64,000 nt of DNA from assembly GCF_003217475.1 (NCBI RefSeq), contig NZ_QJSP01000001.1, positions 496,001 to 560,000 of the forward strand. The letters run 5' to 3'. The notes beneath the pieces are model-generated. The model was not told where the DNA came from and did not search any database. It was given only the letters and a program-made list of their open reading frames with translations. The DNA is from Williamsia limnetica. GTDB taxonomy: Bacteria; Actinomycetota; Actinomycetes; Mycobacteriales; Mycobacteriaceae. Every line of letters begins with the position of its first letter. Positions within the stretch are counted from its first letter, which is position 1. This document shows positions 56,075-64,000 of this stretch, piece after piece. A program made the translations under genes and the position numbers.

Positions 56075-56110
56075 AACCAAGTGAAGACAACCGCACTTGA
56101 GGAGGCCGAC

Positions 56111-57079
56111 ATGTCCAGCCCCACCACCATCCGTCCGGCGATGACCGAACAGGACCTGGATGCGCAAAGCCCGGCCGCGGACCTTGTTCGCGTCTACCTG
56201 AACGGGATCGGCCGCACCGCACTTCTCAATGCCGAGCAGGAAGTGGAACTGGCCAAGCAGATCGAGGTCGGTCTCTACGCCAAGCACGTCCTTGCTACCA
56301 GGAAGCGTCTGTCGGCGGTCAAGAAGCGCGACCTCGCAACGCTCGTCCGCGAAGGTGAGATGGCTCGCTCCCACCTGCTGGAGGCCAACCTGCGGCTCGT
56401 CGTCTCGCTGGCCAAGCGCTACACCGGCCGCGGCATGCCGCTGCTCGATCTGATCCAAGAGGGCAACCTCGGGTTGATCCGCGCCATGGAGAAGTTCGAC
56501 TACGCCAAGGGCTTCAAGTTCTCGACCTACGCCACCTGGTGGATCCGTCAGGCCATCACCCGCGGCATGGCAGATCAGAGCCGCACGATCCGGCTACCAG
56601 TTCACCTCGTCGAGCAGGTCAACAAGTTGGCGCGTATTAAGCGCGAACTGCACCAACAGCTCGGGCGTGAGGCGACCGATGACGAGTTGTCCTCGGAGTC
56701 GGGCATCCCGGCCGAGAAGATCGCCGACCTCCTCGATCACAGTCGTGACCCGGTGAGCCTGGACATGCCTGTCGGCAGCGACGAAGAGGCGCCGCTCGGC
56801 GACTTCATCGAAGACGCCGAGGCCACGTCCGCGGAGAATGCGGTGATCGCGGGACTTCTGCACACCGACGTCCGCACGGTCCTGGCCACTCTCGACGAGC
56901 GGGAGCAGCAGGTGATCCGGTTGCGCTTCGGGCTCGACGACGGGCAGCCGCGCACCCTGGACCAGATCGGCCGCATGTTCGGTCTGTCCCGCGAACGAGT
57001 ACGCCAGATCGAGCGCGAGGTCATGTCCAAGCTGCGTCAGGGCGACCGCGCCGAGCGGTTGCGCGCGTACGCCAGCTGA
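56111..57079 (+). CDS. sigB: Principal-like stress sigma factor SigB
   Basis: A group 2 sigma factor, 322 residues. It lacks the Lys/Ala N-terminus of SigA but shares region 1.2 ([17 protein letters not shown]), region 2 ([31 protein letters not shown]) and region 4 ([20 protein letters not shown]). The ATG at 56111 is chosen because GAGGAGG stands 6 nt upstream; an in-frame TTG at 56072 falls inside the -10 element. It directs general stress and stationary-phase transcription. Confidence 0.96.
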   Translation: MSSPTTIRPAMTEQDLDAQSPAADLVRVYLNGIGRTALLNAEQEVELAKQIEVGLYAKHVLATRKRLSAVKKRDLATLVREGEMARSHLLEANLRLVVSLAKRYTGRGMPLLDLIQEGNLGLIRAMEKFDYAKGFKFSTYATWWIRQAITRGMADQSRTIRLPVHLVEQVNKLARIKRELHQQLGREATDDELSSESGIPAEKIADLLDHSRDPVSLDMPVGSDEEAPLGDFIEDAEATSAENAVIAGLLHTDVRTVLATLDEREQQVIRLRFGLDDGQPRTLDQIGRMFGLSRERVRQIEREVMSKLRQGDRAERLRAYAS

Positions 57080-57106
57080 TCTCCCCAGCACTTCTCTCTC
57101 ACCGGC

Positions 57107-57138
57107 CCAGCCGCCACTGAATCATCAGTGGCGGCTGG
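57107..57138. terminator. Bidirectional terminator after sigB
   Basis: CCAGCCGCCACTGA and TCAGTGGCGGCTGG form a perfect 14-bp stem with loop ATCA between the convergent sigB and acyl-CoA synthetase genes. Confidence 0.88.
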
Positions 57139-57185
57139 TGCGTTGTGTGCACCGTGCGAGTCGGCCCGCGACCCCGGGGGCACCG

Positions 57186-59903
57186 TCAAGCCAAACGGCG
57201 AGGACCCGAATCGTGTTTGGTCGGCACCGCGCCCACACGCATCCGCGCTGCGAGCACCGCTACGCCCCCCGGGGTCGCGTGGATGGGGTCGCAGACCACG
57301 TCGCGGGCCTCCGGGATGTCGTCGACCAGTGCCGAGATACGGGTCACCAGATCGATCAGGGCGTCTTTGTCGACCGGCTCCTGCCCGCCGTAACCCGAGA
57401 GCAGGGGCGCCGATCGCGGTGCCGCGATGAGGTCCGCGGCGTCGTTTTCCGTCAGCGGTAGCGCGCGGTAAGCGCGGTCACCGAGGAGATCGCTGGTGAC
57501 CCCCGCCAGACCGAACGACATCAGTGAACCGAATGATGGGTCGTCCCGGACCCGGATCACCGTGCTGATCCCTTTCGGGGCCATCTGCTGCACGTGCAAC
57601 CTGGACTCGCCGGTAACTTCCGACAACTCGACCACCGCCAGTTCCACCGAGTGCTGATCAGGAAGGTCCAGTCGCACACCCTCCCTGTCCGCGCGCCCCC
57701 GCCAGCTCGGCGAAAAGGCCTTGACCGCCACCGGGTACCCGAGTTCATTTGCTGCCGACACACTTTCGTCGACACTGCTGACCTCCCTGAACGGCACTAT
57801 GTGGATCCCGTAGCAGGCAAGGATCTGAACGGTGCGGTCATCGTCGAGTTCGGTGACCGCACCCCCCGATGCAGCGACCGCCTCGCGGACCAGACGGCGG
57901 GCGGTGTCGGGATCGGCGTCTGCGGGCCTTCGCACCTCGGACGCCGGCCGGGACTTCCACTGGGCGTATTGCCAGGCATGTCCGAGGGCTTCCGCTGCTC
58001 GCTCCGGACCGGGGAAAGACGGTATGGACCCTCGCGTGGGGGTGCCATGGGCGCCGAGTACCGACAGGTTCTGCGGAATGCCTTCCACAGCCAGGAATGT
58101 GGTCACCACGGGTTTGTCGGCGTCGGCCATGCCCGACATCAGCGCTCCTGCGTAACGGTCGACACTGACCGCGACCGGAGGCACGAACACTGCGATCAGC
58201 GCGTCGACGCCCTCGTCCGCGGCTGCGGTCCGCACAGCCTCCTCGAATGCCTCGGGTGACGCGCTCGGCCCGAGGTCGACCCGTTGGACGACTTCGAGAC
58301 CGAAGTGGCTCCCGGCCTCCTGGGCGAGCACACCGAGCGCCGTCGAATTGCCGACGATGCTCACGCGCGGCCCGCGCGGGAGTGGCTGGTACGCGAACAC
58401 CGTCGCGCAGTCGAAGAGCTGGGGGATCGTCGCGACCTGGATGACCCCGGATTGTGCGAGCAGCGCCCGGGTGCTCTCGTCGTCGAGCGAGTGATCGACG
58501 GCGGCCATCGCGGGCGGGACAGCTCCCCGTCCTGATTTCACCGCGACCACCGGCTTGCCGCTGGCGACTCTGCGTGCCAGCCGGGTGAACTTTCTCGGAT
58601 TACCGAAACTCTCCAGGTACAGCAGGACGACTTCGGTGTCCGGGTCGGTGTCCCAGTACTGCAGCAGATCATTGCCGGACACGTCGGCGCGGTTGCCCGC
58701 GGAGACGAACGTCGACAGACCGAGTTGCCTGCGGGCGGCGGCATCGAGAATGGCGATGCCCAGGGCACCGGACTGGCAGAAGAACCCGACCGTGCCGCGA
58801 CCGGGGACCAGCGGTGCGAGAGTGGCGTTGAGGGACACCTCCGGGTCGGTGTTGGCCACCCCCAGAGCATTCGGCCCGACCAAACGCATGCCGTGTTCCC
58901 GGATCGATTCCACCAGCCGATGCTCCGACTCGAGGCCCGAGTCGCTGGTGTCGCCGAATCCGGAGGACAGCACCACCATGGTCTTGACGCCCTTGTGCAG
59001 ACAGTCGTCGAGGACCTCCTCGACGGCGTCTGCCGGGACGGCGACGATCGCGAGGTCGACGGGGTCGGGAATGTCACGCACCGTCGAGTAGGCGCGAATG
59101 CCGCGGACTGCCCGGTGTTCAGAGTTGACCGGGAAGACCGGGCCGGTGAAGCCGCCGGCGATCACGTTCGCAAGCACCGCGTTACCGACTTTGAGACGGT
59201 CCACGGAGGCTCCGATGACCGCAACGGACGTCGGGCGCAGCAGATTCGCGACGCTGCGCGCCTCCGATCCGCGCTCGCGGGCGTTGCGCACCGACAGCAG
59301 CGCCTCAGACGGGTCGATCGTGAACTCCACGTGAATGGTGCTGCCGTCGAAGCTGCGACGCACCTGGTACCCGGCGTCACGGAACACCGCGACCATGTTG
59401 GGGTTCTCGGCCAGCACTTCTGCCTCGAACCGCTCGAATCCGCATTCGGCTGCGGCGCCTGCAAGATGCTCGAGCAGGATCGGCCCGAGACCGCGGCCCT
59501 GGTGCTCGTCGGCCACCACGAAGGCGACTTCCGCGGTGCGGTCCTTGCCATCGGCAGCCAGGCCTTCGTAGATGCCGATGGCGATGATCTCCCCACCGAG
59601 CAAACCGACGAAGGCGACGCGACTGTAGTGGTCGACGGTGGTCATCCGGGCGAGCTCGCGCGGCGGGATGTGCGGGAACGGACCGAAATACCTCAGGTAT
59701 CGGGTGCGTTCGGACAGCGCTGAGTGGAAGCGGACCAGTCCGTCGGCGTCCTCGGGCACGATGGGACGCAGGTGCACCACGCCACCGTCACTGGCGAGGA
59801 CGTCTGCGATCCAATGCCTCGGGAAGTCATGTGGTCCACGTTTGTCCGGGGGGATCGGCACCTCTCGCGTGCCGCTGCTGTTCGTTTCTGGCAGGTCAGT
59901 CAC
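57186..59903 (-). CDS. GNAT acetyltransferase fused to ADP-forming acyl-CoA synthetase
   Basis: A 905-residue fusion. Order: GNAT domain (about 30-190; VVADEHQGRGLGPILLEHLA binds acetyl-CoA), CoA-binding domain (about 220-340; SVAVIGASVDRLKVG), a succinyl-CoA-synthetase-like domain with VDHSLDDE at the phospho-His position, and an ATP-grasp domain (about 690-900; GYPVAVKAFSP). It resembles protein lysine acetyltransferases of the Pat/AcuA-ACD type that acetylate acyl-CoA synthetases. Whether the synthetase half is active or only senses ligand is unknown. The GTG start overlaps the acuC stop by 8 nt, so writer and eraser are translated together. Confidence 0.88.
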   Translation of the reverse strand: MTDLPETNSSGTREVPIPPDKRGPHDFPRHWIADVLASDGGVVHLRPIVPEDADGLVRFHSALSERTRYLRYFGPFPHIPPRELARMTTVDHYSRVAFVGLLGGEIIAIGIYEGLAADGKDRTAEVAFVVADEHQGRGLGPILLEHLAGAAAECGFERFEAEVLAENPNMVAVFRDAGYQVRRSFDGSTIHVEFTIDPSEALLSVRNARERGSEARSVANLLRPTSVAVIGASVDRLKVGNAVLANVIAGGFTGPVFPVNSEHRAVRGIRAYSTVRDIPDPVDLAIVAVPADAVEEVLDDCLHKGVKTMVVLSSGFGDTSDSGLESEHRLVESIREHGMRLVGPNALGVANTDPEVSLNATLAPLVPGRGTVGFFCQSGALGIAILDAAARRQLGLSTFVSAGNRADVSGNDLLQYWDTDPDTEVVLLYLESFGNPRKFTRLARRVASGKPVVAVKSGRGAVPPAMAAVDHSLDDESTRALLAQSGVIQVATIPQLFDCATVFAYQPLPRGPRVSIVGNSTALGVLAQEAGSHFGLEVVQRVDLGPSASPEAFEEAVRTAAADEGVDALIAVFVPPVAVSVDRYAGALMSGMADADKPVVTTFLAVEGIPQNLSVLGAHGTPTRGSIPSFPGPERAAEALGHAWQYAQWKSRPASEVRRPADADPDTARRLVREAVAASGGAVTELDDDRTVQILACYGIHIVPFREVSSVDESVSAANELGYPVAVKAFSPSWRGRADREGVRLDLPDQHSVELAVVELSEVTGESRLHVQQMAPKGISTVIRVRDDPSFGSLMSFGLAGVTSDLLGDRAYRALPLTENDAADLIAAPRSAPLLSGYGGQEPVDKDALIDLVTRISALVDDIPEARDVVCDPIHATPGGVAVLAARMRVGAVPTKHDSGPRRLA

Positions 59904-61173
59904 GGGGATCCTCCGGGTCTAGACCACACAATGGGTAGACGGCACGCCGGGTAGCCATGATCGTGGCGTCGGTGCGGGTCTGCGCGGCGTCGGTGATGCC
60001 GTCCATCAGCGGACCGCCGCCGTCACCATCCCAGGGCAGATAGTCGGTCTGGCCACCGTCGGTCATGACTGCGACCGGCTCGGCGCGCAATGTCTCGTCG
60101 AGCATTCTGGCCTCGGCTTGCGCCGCAGCACACCAACTCTCGTCGATCACGGTGTCCGGAGAGAGGTCCGCTCCGGTCACAGCGGAGATGAGGTGGGTCC
60201 AGCTGCGTGGTACGACGTTGATGATCCCGTATCCACCGCCACCCACCGCGAGCCATCGGCCCTCGCTGTATTTGTCGGCCAGGTCGCGCATCGCGTAGAT
60301 CGCCGCACGCTGTCCGTCGACCGTCAGCGACAGGTCGGTGAGGGGGTCCTGGAAGTGACTGTCGACACCACACTGGCTGACGATGATCTGGGGCCGGAAG
60401 TTCTCGATGACACCCGGCACGATGGCGTTGAAGGCTCGCAACCACAACCGGTCGGTGGTCTCGGGCATGAGCGCGATGTTGACCGCACTCCCCCGCCCGT
60501 CCTGTTCGCCGACCTCCTCGGGCCATCCGCTGCCCGGCCACAACGTTGCAGGATGCTGGTGCAGCGAGACCGTGAGCACGCGGGGATCTCCCGCGAACAC
60601 CTTTTGCACGCCATCCCCATGGTGCGCGTCGATGTCGATGTATGCGATCCGGTCGTAGCCTTGTTCGAGCAACCAGCGAATCGCCACCGCGCAGTCGTTG
60701 TAGATACAGAAACCCGCGGCGTGGCCCGGCATGGCGTGGTGCATTCCGCCGCCGATGTTGACGGCGCGGCGCACCGATCCGGAGGCGATGGCGGCGGCCG
60801 CCGCCATCGTGCCGCCCACCAGCACACTGGCAGCGCCGTGCATACCTTCGAACACCGGGTTGTCGACACTACCCAGACCGAACAACCGCTCCAAGACGTG
60901 CGAAGACCCGCCCACATAATCGTCGACCGCCGATGCGCTGCGGACTGCGTCCAGATACGACGCGGTGTGCACCGTTTGCAGCAGCCTGTCGTCGACTGCC
61001 GTGGGAGGGATCGAGGAAACACCGTCGAGGACCCCCAGCGACTCAGACAGTGACATCGTCAGTGCCAGGCGGATAGGGTTCATCGGGTGCGTGGGCGCCC
61101 ATCGGTAGCCGAGGAAGTCATCGCTCCAGATCACCGCGGATTGCGCGTTCGCCGGACCGGCGTCAATGCTCAT
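59896..61173 (-). CDS. acuC: AcuC-type class I lysine deacetylase
   Basis: A zinc-dependent deacetylase of the histone deacetylase superfamily, 425 residues. Visible are GGGMHHAMPGHAAGFCIYND with the two catalytic His, YIDIDAHHGDGVQKVF with Asp-x-His metal ligands, SQCGVDSHFQDPLTDL with the third Asp, and the GGGGYGI active-site Tyr loop. In Bacillus AcuC removes acetyl groups from acetyl-CoA synthetase. Here the gene overlaps the next one, a GNAT/acyl-CoA synthetase fusion. Its start is 18 bp from a tandem-repeat tract. Confidence 0.93.
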   Translation of the reverse strand: MSIDAGPANAQSAVIWSDDFLGYRWAPTHPMNPIRLALTMSLSESLGVLDGVSSIPPTAVDDRLLQTVHTASYLDAVRSASAVDDYVGGSSHVLERLFGLGSVDNPVFEGMHGAASVLVGGTMAAAAAIASGSVRRAVNIGGGMHHAMPGHAAGFCIYNDCAVAIRWLLEQGYDRIAYIDIDAHHGDGVQKVFAGDPRVLTVSLHQHPATLWPGSGWPEEVGEQDGRGSAVNIALMPETTDRLWLRAFNAIVPGVIENFRPQIIVSQCGVDSHFQDPLTDLSLTVDGQRAAIYAMRDLADKYSEGRWLAVGGGGYGIINVVPRSWTHLISAVTGADLSPDTVIDESWCAAAQAEARMLDETLRAEPVAVMTDGGQTDYLPWDGDGGGPLMDGITDAAQTRTDATIMATRRAVYPLCGLDPEDPRD

Positions 61174-61191
61174 GCTCCGAGCCTAGTTGGC

Positions 61192-61380
61192 GGAGACGGA
61201 GCTTTGCCGGAATGACGGAGACGAAGCTTGGCCGAACGCCGGAGATGGAGCGAAGCGGAACTCGACCCGACGACGGAGATGGAGCGAAGCGGAACTCGAC
61301 CCGAACGCCGGAGATGGAGCGAAGCGGAACTCGACCCGAACGCCGGAGATGGAGCGAAGCGGAACTCGACCCGAACAACA
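61192..61380 (+). repeat. 35-nt tandem repeat tract between acuC and ideR
   Basis: Four near-identical units start at 61241, 61275, 61310 and 61345 (steps 34, 35, 35), each opening GGAGATGGAGCGAAGCGGAA and continuing CTCGACCCGA. Two shorter, degraded units precede them at 61192 and 61217 with GGAGACG. Same family as the tracts at 3.5 and 33.8 kb. It fills most of the 305-bp gap before ideR and reads in the ideR direction. Confidence 0.9.
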
Positions 61381-61394
61381 TGCGGACTGCGCGT

Positions 61395-61406
61395 GTGACG
61401 CGTCAC
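61395..61406. promoter_or_regulatory. Perfect palindrome upstream of ideR
   Basis: GTGACGCGTCAC is a perfect 12-bp palindrome. A -35-like TTGACC lies at 61421-61426, 15 bp downstream, but no clear -10 is seen. It is not an IdeR iron box. Possible operator for ideR; weak inference. Confidence 0.35.
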
Positions 61407-61478
61407 GGTCGCGGGAAGGGTTGACCGAAACCGGACGTTGTTACAGGTAGCCTGGACAGGACGAAAGGGATGGGGATC

Positions 61479-62162
61479 GTGAACGAACTGATCGACACCA
61501 CTGAGATGTATCTTCGGACGATCTACGACCTCGAGGAAGAAGGCATTGTTCCCTTGCGGGCACGCATTGCCGAGCGCCTGGAACAGAGCGGTCCGACGGT
61601 GTCGCAGACGGTAGCTCGCATGGAACGCGACGGACTGGTGCTCGTCGCCGGAGACCGCCATCTCGAACTGACCGACAAGGGACGCAATCTTGCGGTGTCG
61701 GTGATGCGTAAGCATCGCCTCGCCGAGCGGCTGCTCGTCGATGTCATCGGTATGCCGTGGGAAGACGTACACGCAGAGGCGTGCCGCTGGGAGCATGTGA
61801 TGAGTGAGAACGTCGAGCGTCGTCTGCTCGAGGTGCTCGATCACCCGACCACTTCTCCGTATGGCAACCCGATCCCCGGGCTCGATCAGCTCGGTTACTC
61901 GACTCTCGTGCCTCCCGTCCCGATGACACGTATCTCGGAGCTTCCGCAGGGCGAGCCCGTCGCTGTCATCGTGCGGAGGTTGTCGGAGCACGCTCAGGCC
62001 GACATCGAGTTGATCAGCGCGCTGCGCGAAGCGGGTGTCGTTCCCAACGCTCGCGTGAGCGTCACCGTGAACCCGACGTCGATCGTGATCAGCACCCCGG
62101 GACATCAGGGGCTGCAGTTGTCCGAGGAGATGGCACACTCCGTCCAGGTCGAGAAGGTCTGA
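61479..62162 (+). CDS. ideR: IdeR, iron-dependent repressor (DtxR family)
   Basis: A metal-activated repressor of siderophore and iron-storage genes, 227 residues. The N-terminal winged helix (NELIDTTEMYLRTIYDLEEE, then SGPTVSQTVARMERDGLV), the dimerisation and metal sites (MRKHRLAERLLVDVIG, EACRWEHVMSENVERRL, HPTTSPYGNPIPG) and a C-terminal SH3-like domain are all present. The GTG at 61479 matches the conserved family start and has GGGG upstream; the ATG at 61470 adds three residues and lies against the purine run. Confidence 0.96.
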   Translation: MNELIDTTEMYLRTIYDLEEEGIVPLRARIAERLEQSGPTVSQTVARMERDGLVLVAGDRHLELTDKGRNLAVSVMRKHRLAERLLVDVIGMPWEDVHAEACRWEHVMSENVERRLLEVLDHPTTSPYGNPIPGLDQLGYSTLVPPVPMTRISELPQGEPVAVIVRRLSEHAQADIELISALREAGVVPNARVSVTVNPTSIVISTPGHQGLQLSEEMAHSVQVEKV

Positions 62163-62174
62163 CCCAGTATTTCG

Positions 62175-63167
62175 ATGAAACTTCTCGTCACCGGCGGAGC
62201 CGGCTATGTGGGCAGTGTCTGTGCTCGGTACTTGATCGAGCACGGGCACGATGTGACCATCATCGACAATCTCTCCACCGGCAACGTCGATTCGCTTCCG
62301 GAGAGCGCCACGTTCATCGAAGGCAACGTTCGTGATGTTGCTGCTGATGTGTTGGGGTCGGCCGCTTTCGACGGCGTTCTCCACTTTGCGGCGCAGTCGC
62401 TCGTCGGTGAATCCGTCGAGCATCCGGAGCTGTACTGGCACGGCAACGTCGTCGAGTCGTTGGCACTTCTGGAGGCCATCCGCGCCACACGGACACCACG
62501 ACTGGTGTTCTCGTCGACGGCCGCGACGTACGGCGAGCCCGACTCCGTCCCGATCCTTGAATCCGCCCCCACCCGTCCGACCAATCCGTACGGCGCAACC
62601 AAGTTGGCCATCGATCACGCGATCTCGTCGTACGCTGCTGCGCACGACCTCGCAGCGATGAGCTTGCGATACTTCAACGTCGCGGGCGCGTATGGCGGTG
62701 CGGGCGAGAACCGCGTCATCGAGACCCATCTGATCCCTCTGGTGCTCCAGGTCGCGCTACGTCATCGCGAGCACATAAAGATGTTCGGTACGGACTACCC
62801 CACTGACGACGGTACGGCGATCCGCGACTACATCCATGTGCACGACCTCGCGCAGGCTCATGTCCTGGCGCTGGAGGCCGCCGTACCCGGTCGGCATTCG
62901 ATCTTCAACCTCGGAAGCGGAACAGGTTTCTCTGTACGACAGGTGATTTCGGCATGCGAAGAGGTCACCGGATTGGAGATCCCGGTCGTCGACGCTCCGC
63001 GTCGCGCTGGTGACCCGGCAGTGCTCATCGCTTCGAGTGACAAGGCCATCGCCGAATTGGGCTGGTACCCAGAACACACCGACTTGTCGGTGATCGTTGC
63101 CGATGCCTGGGCTTACACCACATCGCTGGGCGACCGCGCGCACTCGGCGGGTCTCGCGAACCGCTGA
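62175..63167 (+). CDS. galE: UDP-glucose 4-epimerase
   Basis: An NAD-dependent extended short-chain dehydrogenase of 330 residues that interconverts UDP-glucose and UDP-galactose, the latter needed for arabinogalactan. The N-terminus has [18 protein letters not shown] (GxxGxxG) and [16 protein letters not shown]; the catalytic region has FSSTAATYG and [12 protein letters not shown] (YxxxK); [11 protein letters not shown] and [10 protein letters not shown]-like [16 protein letters not shown] follow. It lies 12 bp after ideR and is probably in the same transcript. Convergent with the DUF4192 gene. Confidence 0.94.
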   Translation: MKLLVTGGAGYVGSVCARYLIEHGHDVTIIDNLSTGNVDSLPESATFIEGNVRDVAADVLGSAAFDGVLHFAAQSLVGESVEHPELYWHGNVVESLALLEAIRATRTPRLVFSSTAATYGEPDSVPILESAPTRPTNPYGATKLAIDHAISSYAAAHDLAAMSLRYFNVAGAYGGAGENRVIETHLIPLVLQVALRHREHIKMFGTDYPTDDGTAIRDYIHVHDLAQAHVLALEAAVPGRHSIFNLGSGTGFSVRQVISACEEVTGLEIPVVDAPRRAGDPAVLIASSDKAIAELGWYPEHTDLSVIVADAWAYTTSLGDRAHSAGLANR

Positions 63168-63179
63168 CCGCTCGCAGCA

Positions 63180-64000
63180 TCACGCGGCCGGCCGCAGCAC
63201 CGGTGGCGGCAACTCCACGCCAAGGGATCGGGCCACTCCGAAGCCTGTCTCAGCGCACCGGTTGATCACGCCCGGCGGTATCCCACGGATGAGGGCGTCG
63301 TTGTACAGGGTCGCCATGGAGTATCCCGGGCTGGCTTCCAGAGCGAGATCGAATGCGGTGCCGGCCATCGCCCCGTTCCCGTGGACGTAATGCACGAAGC
63401 CCAGCAAGGTTGCGGCGGCGGCTTGTCCGCGACCGCGCAACTTTCTTGCGGCCTGCGTCCACAACTGTTCGGCACCGGCCCAGAGGTCTGTGACCGCCAG
63501 CGACACCAGCGCGTCTCTCACGTACAGCTCGCGCAGCGCCTTGTCCAACCTCTGCAGGTCGTCGCAGCACAGTGGCTCACCCGCACGGTCGACCAGGCCC
63601 ACAACGAATTCGAGATCAGAGCGTTCCTGTGCTCGTCGCAACTGATCGATGAGCACGTGCAGCGGGAACCGTCCGGCGGCATCGCTTGCGGCGACGTCCG
63701 GCGCGCAGTGGTCGTGGGCGAACTCTGTGAGAACGGTCGGCGCGATGGTGGTTTGGTCGAGTGAACCCGAAACGATCTCCCAGTCGGCGACTTCGATCTC
63801 GCCGACACCGGAGGCGTTCCGGTGTTCGTCATTCCCGTCCTGCTCGTCTTCCCCGTACTGCTCGTCGCCGGTGCGTCGGATGTCGGCGAGTTCTGCGTAT
63901 GCCAGGTCATCCGCCGCGGAGATGGCGTGCGCTTCACACGTGGTCGTCGAACAATGCGGCAACGGCGAAAGGGTGTCGATCATCTCACCGCGAGTCATGA
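63180..64000 (-). CDS. DUF4192 family protein (N-terminus beyond the window)
   Basis: At least 272 residues of a DUF4192 protein. The visible part includes an acidic linker (GDEQYGEDEQDGNDEHRNAS) and the conserved C-terminal half: LRELYVRDALVSLAVTDLW, ATLLGFVHYVHGNGAMAGTA, FDLALEASPGYSMATLYNDA. Full-length members are about 350-400 residues, with an N-terminal domain that is not seen here; an ATG at 63998 is therefore probably internal. The family is common in Actinobacteria and of unknown function. Confidence 0.8.
   Translation of the reverse strand, partial: MTRGEMIDTLSPLPHCSTTTCEAHAISAADDLAYAELADIRRTGDEQYGEDEQDGNDEHRNASGVGEIEVADWEIVSGSLDQTTIAPTVLTEFAHDHCAPDVAASDAAGRFPLHVLIDQLRRAQERSDLEFVVGLVDRAGEPLCCDDLQRLDKALRELYVRDALVSLAVTDLWAGAEQLWTQAARKLRGRGQAAAATLLGFVHYVHGNGAMAGTAFDLALEASPGYSMATLYNDALIRGIPPGVINRCAETGFGVARSLGVELPPPVLRPAA

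Noticed and set aside
61192-61380. CRISPR array
   Set aside because: Units of 35 nt follow each other without spacers, are imperfect at the ends, and no cas genes are present. The same holds for the tract at 3.5 kb.

Overview
The window reads as chromosomal DNA of a high-GC actinomycete of the order Mycobacteriales, most likely Gordonia or a close relative. Lineage markers visible in the sequence include the phosphatidylinositol mannoside genes (pgsA, patA, pimA), the arabinan transferase aftC, cei, polyphosphate glucokinase ppgK, the sigA/sigB/ideR block, and many small DUF proteins known mainly from this order. Gene order matches what I remember of Mycobacterium tuberculosis H37Rv in two blocks (about Rv2604c-Rv2614c, then Rv2670c-Rv2711), joined here directly. 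Genus is inference; no alignment was run.

Layout. 1-5.6 kb: the vitamin B6 genes pdxS and pdxT with tesB, split by an extra co-directional module: a zinc-ribbon/RDD/FHA-like membrane protein, a PP2C phosphatase, an FHA-like DNA-binding protein and a LuxR-type regulator. 5.7-12.2 kb: pimA-patA-pgsA-HIT-thrS, an overlapping run for mannosylated phosphoinositide synthesis. 12.2-18.2 kb: an accessory junction with a paired acyl-CoA dehydrogenase operon, a DUF2461 gene, a resolvase-like protein without its catalytic serine, four tRNA genes and a GNAT gene. 18.2-28.3 kb: zapE, a RibD-like reductase, a lipoprotein of hydrolase fold, aftC, the coproporphyrin-type heme genes hemE-hemY-hemQ, DUF3000 and an RNase D-like protein. 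28.3-39.5 kb: dxs, a TrmA-like methyltransferase, a KimA-like potassium permease facing two TrkA-type RCK genes, dut and small DUF genes. 39.5-44 kb: cei, suhB, ppgK and sigA. 44-57 kb: a lipase, a protein with a cysteine-rich tail, a two-component system, an EamA permease, a helicase, YihY, small DUF genes, a methyltransferase and sigB. 57-64 kb: an acyl-CoA synthetase/GNAT fusion overlapping acuC, then ideR, galE and a DUF4192 gene cut by the window edge.

Many neighbouring genes overlap by 4 bp (ATGA or GTGA), which points to translational coupling. A 35-nt tandem repeat family occurs at three 5' flanks (near 3.5, 33.8 and 61.3 kb), always reading toward the downstream gene. sigB carries a close match to the SigE/SigH-type stress promoter. 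The best candidates for unexplored biology are the FHA/PP2C/LuxR module inside the B6 locus, the repeat family at gene starts, the KimA-RCK pairing, and the acetyltransferase/deacetylase pair upstream of ideR.
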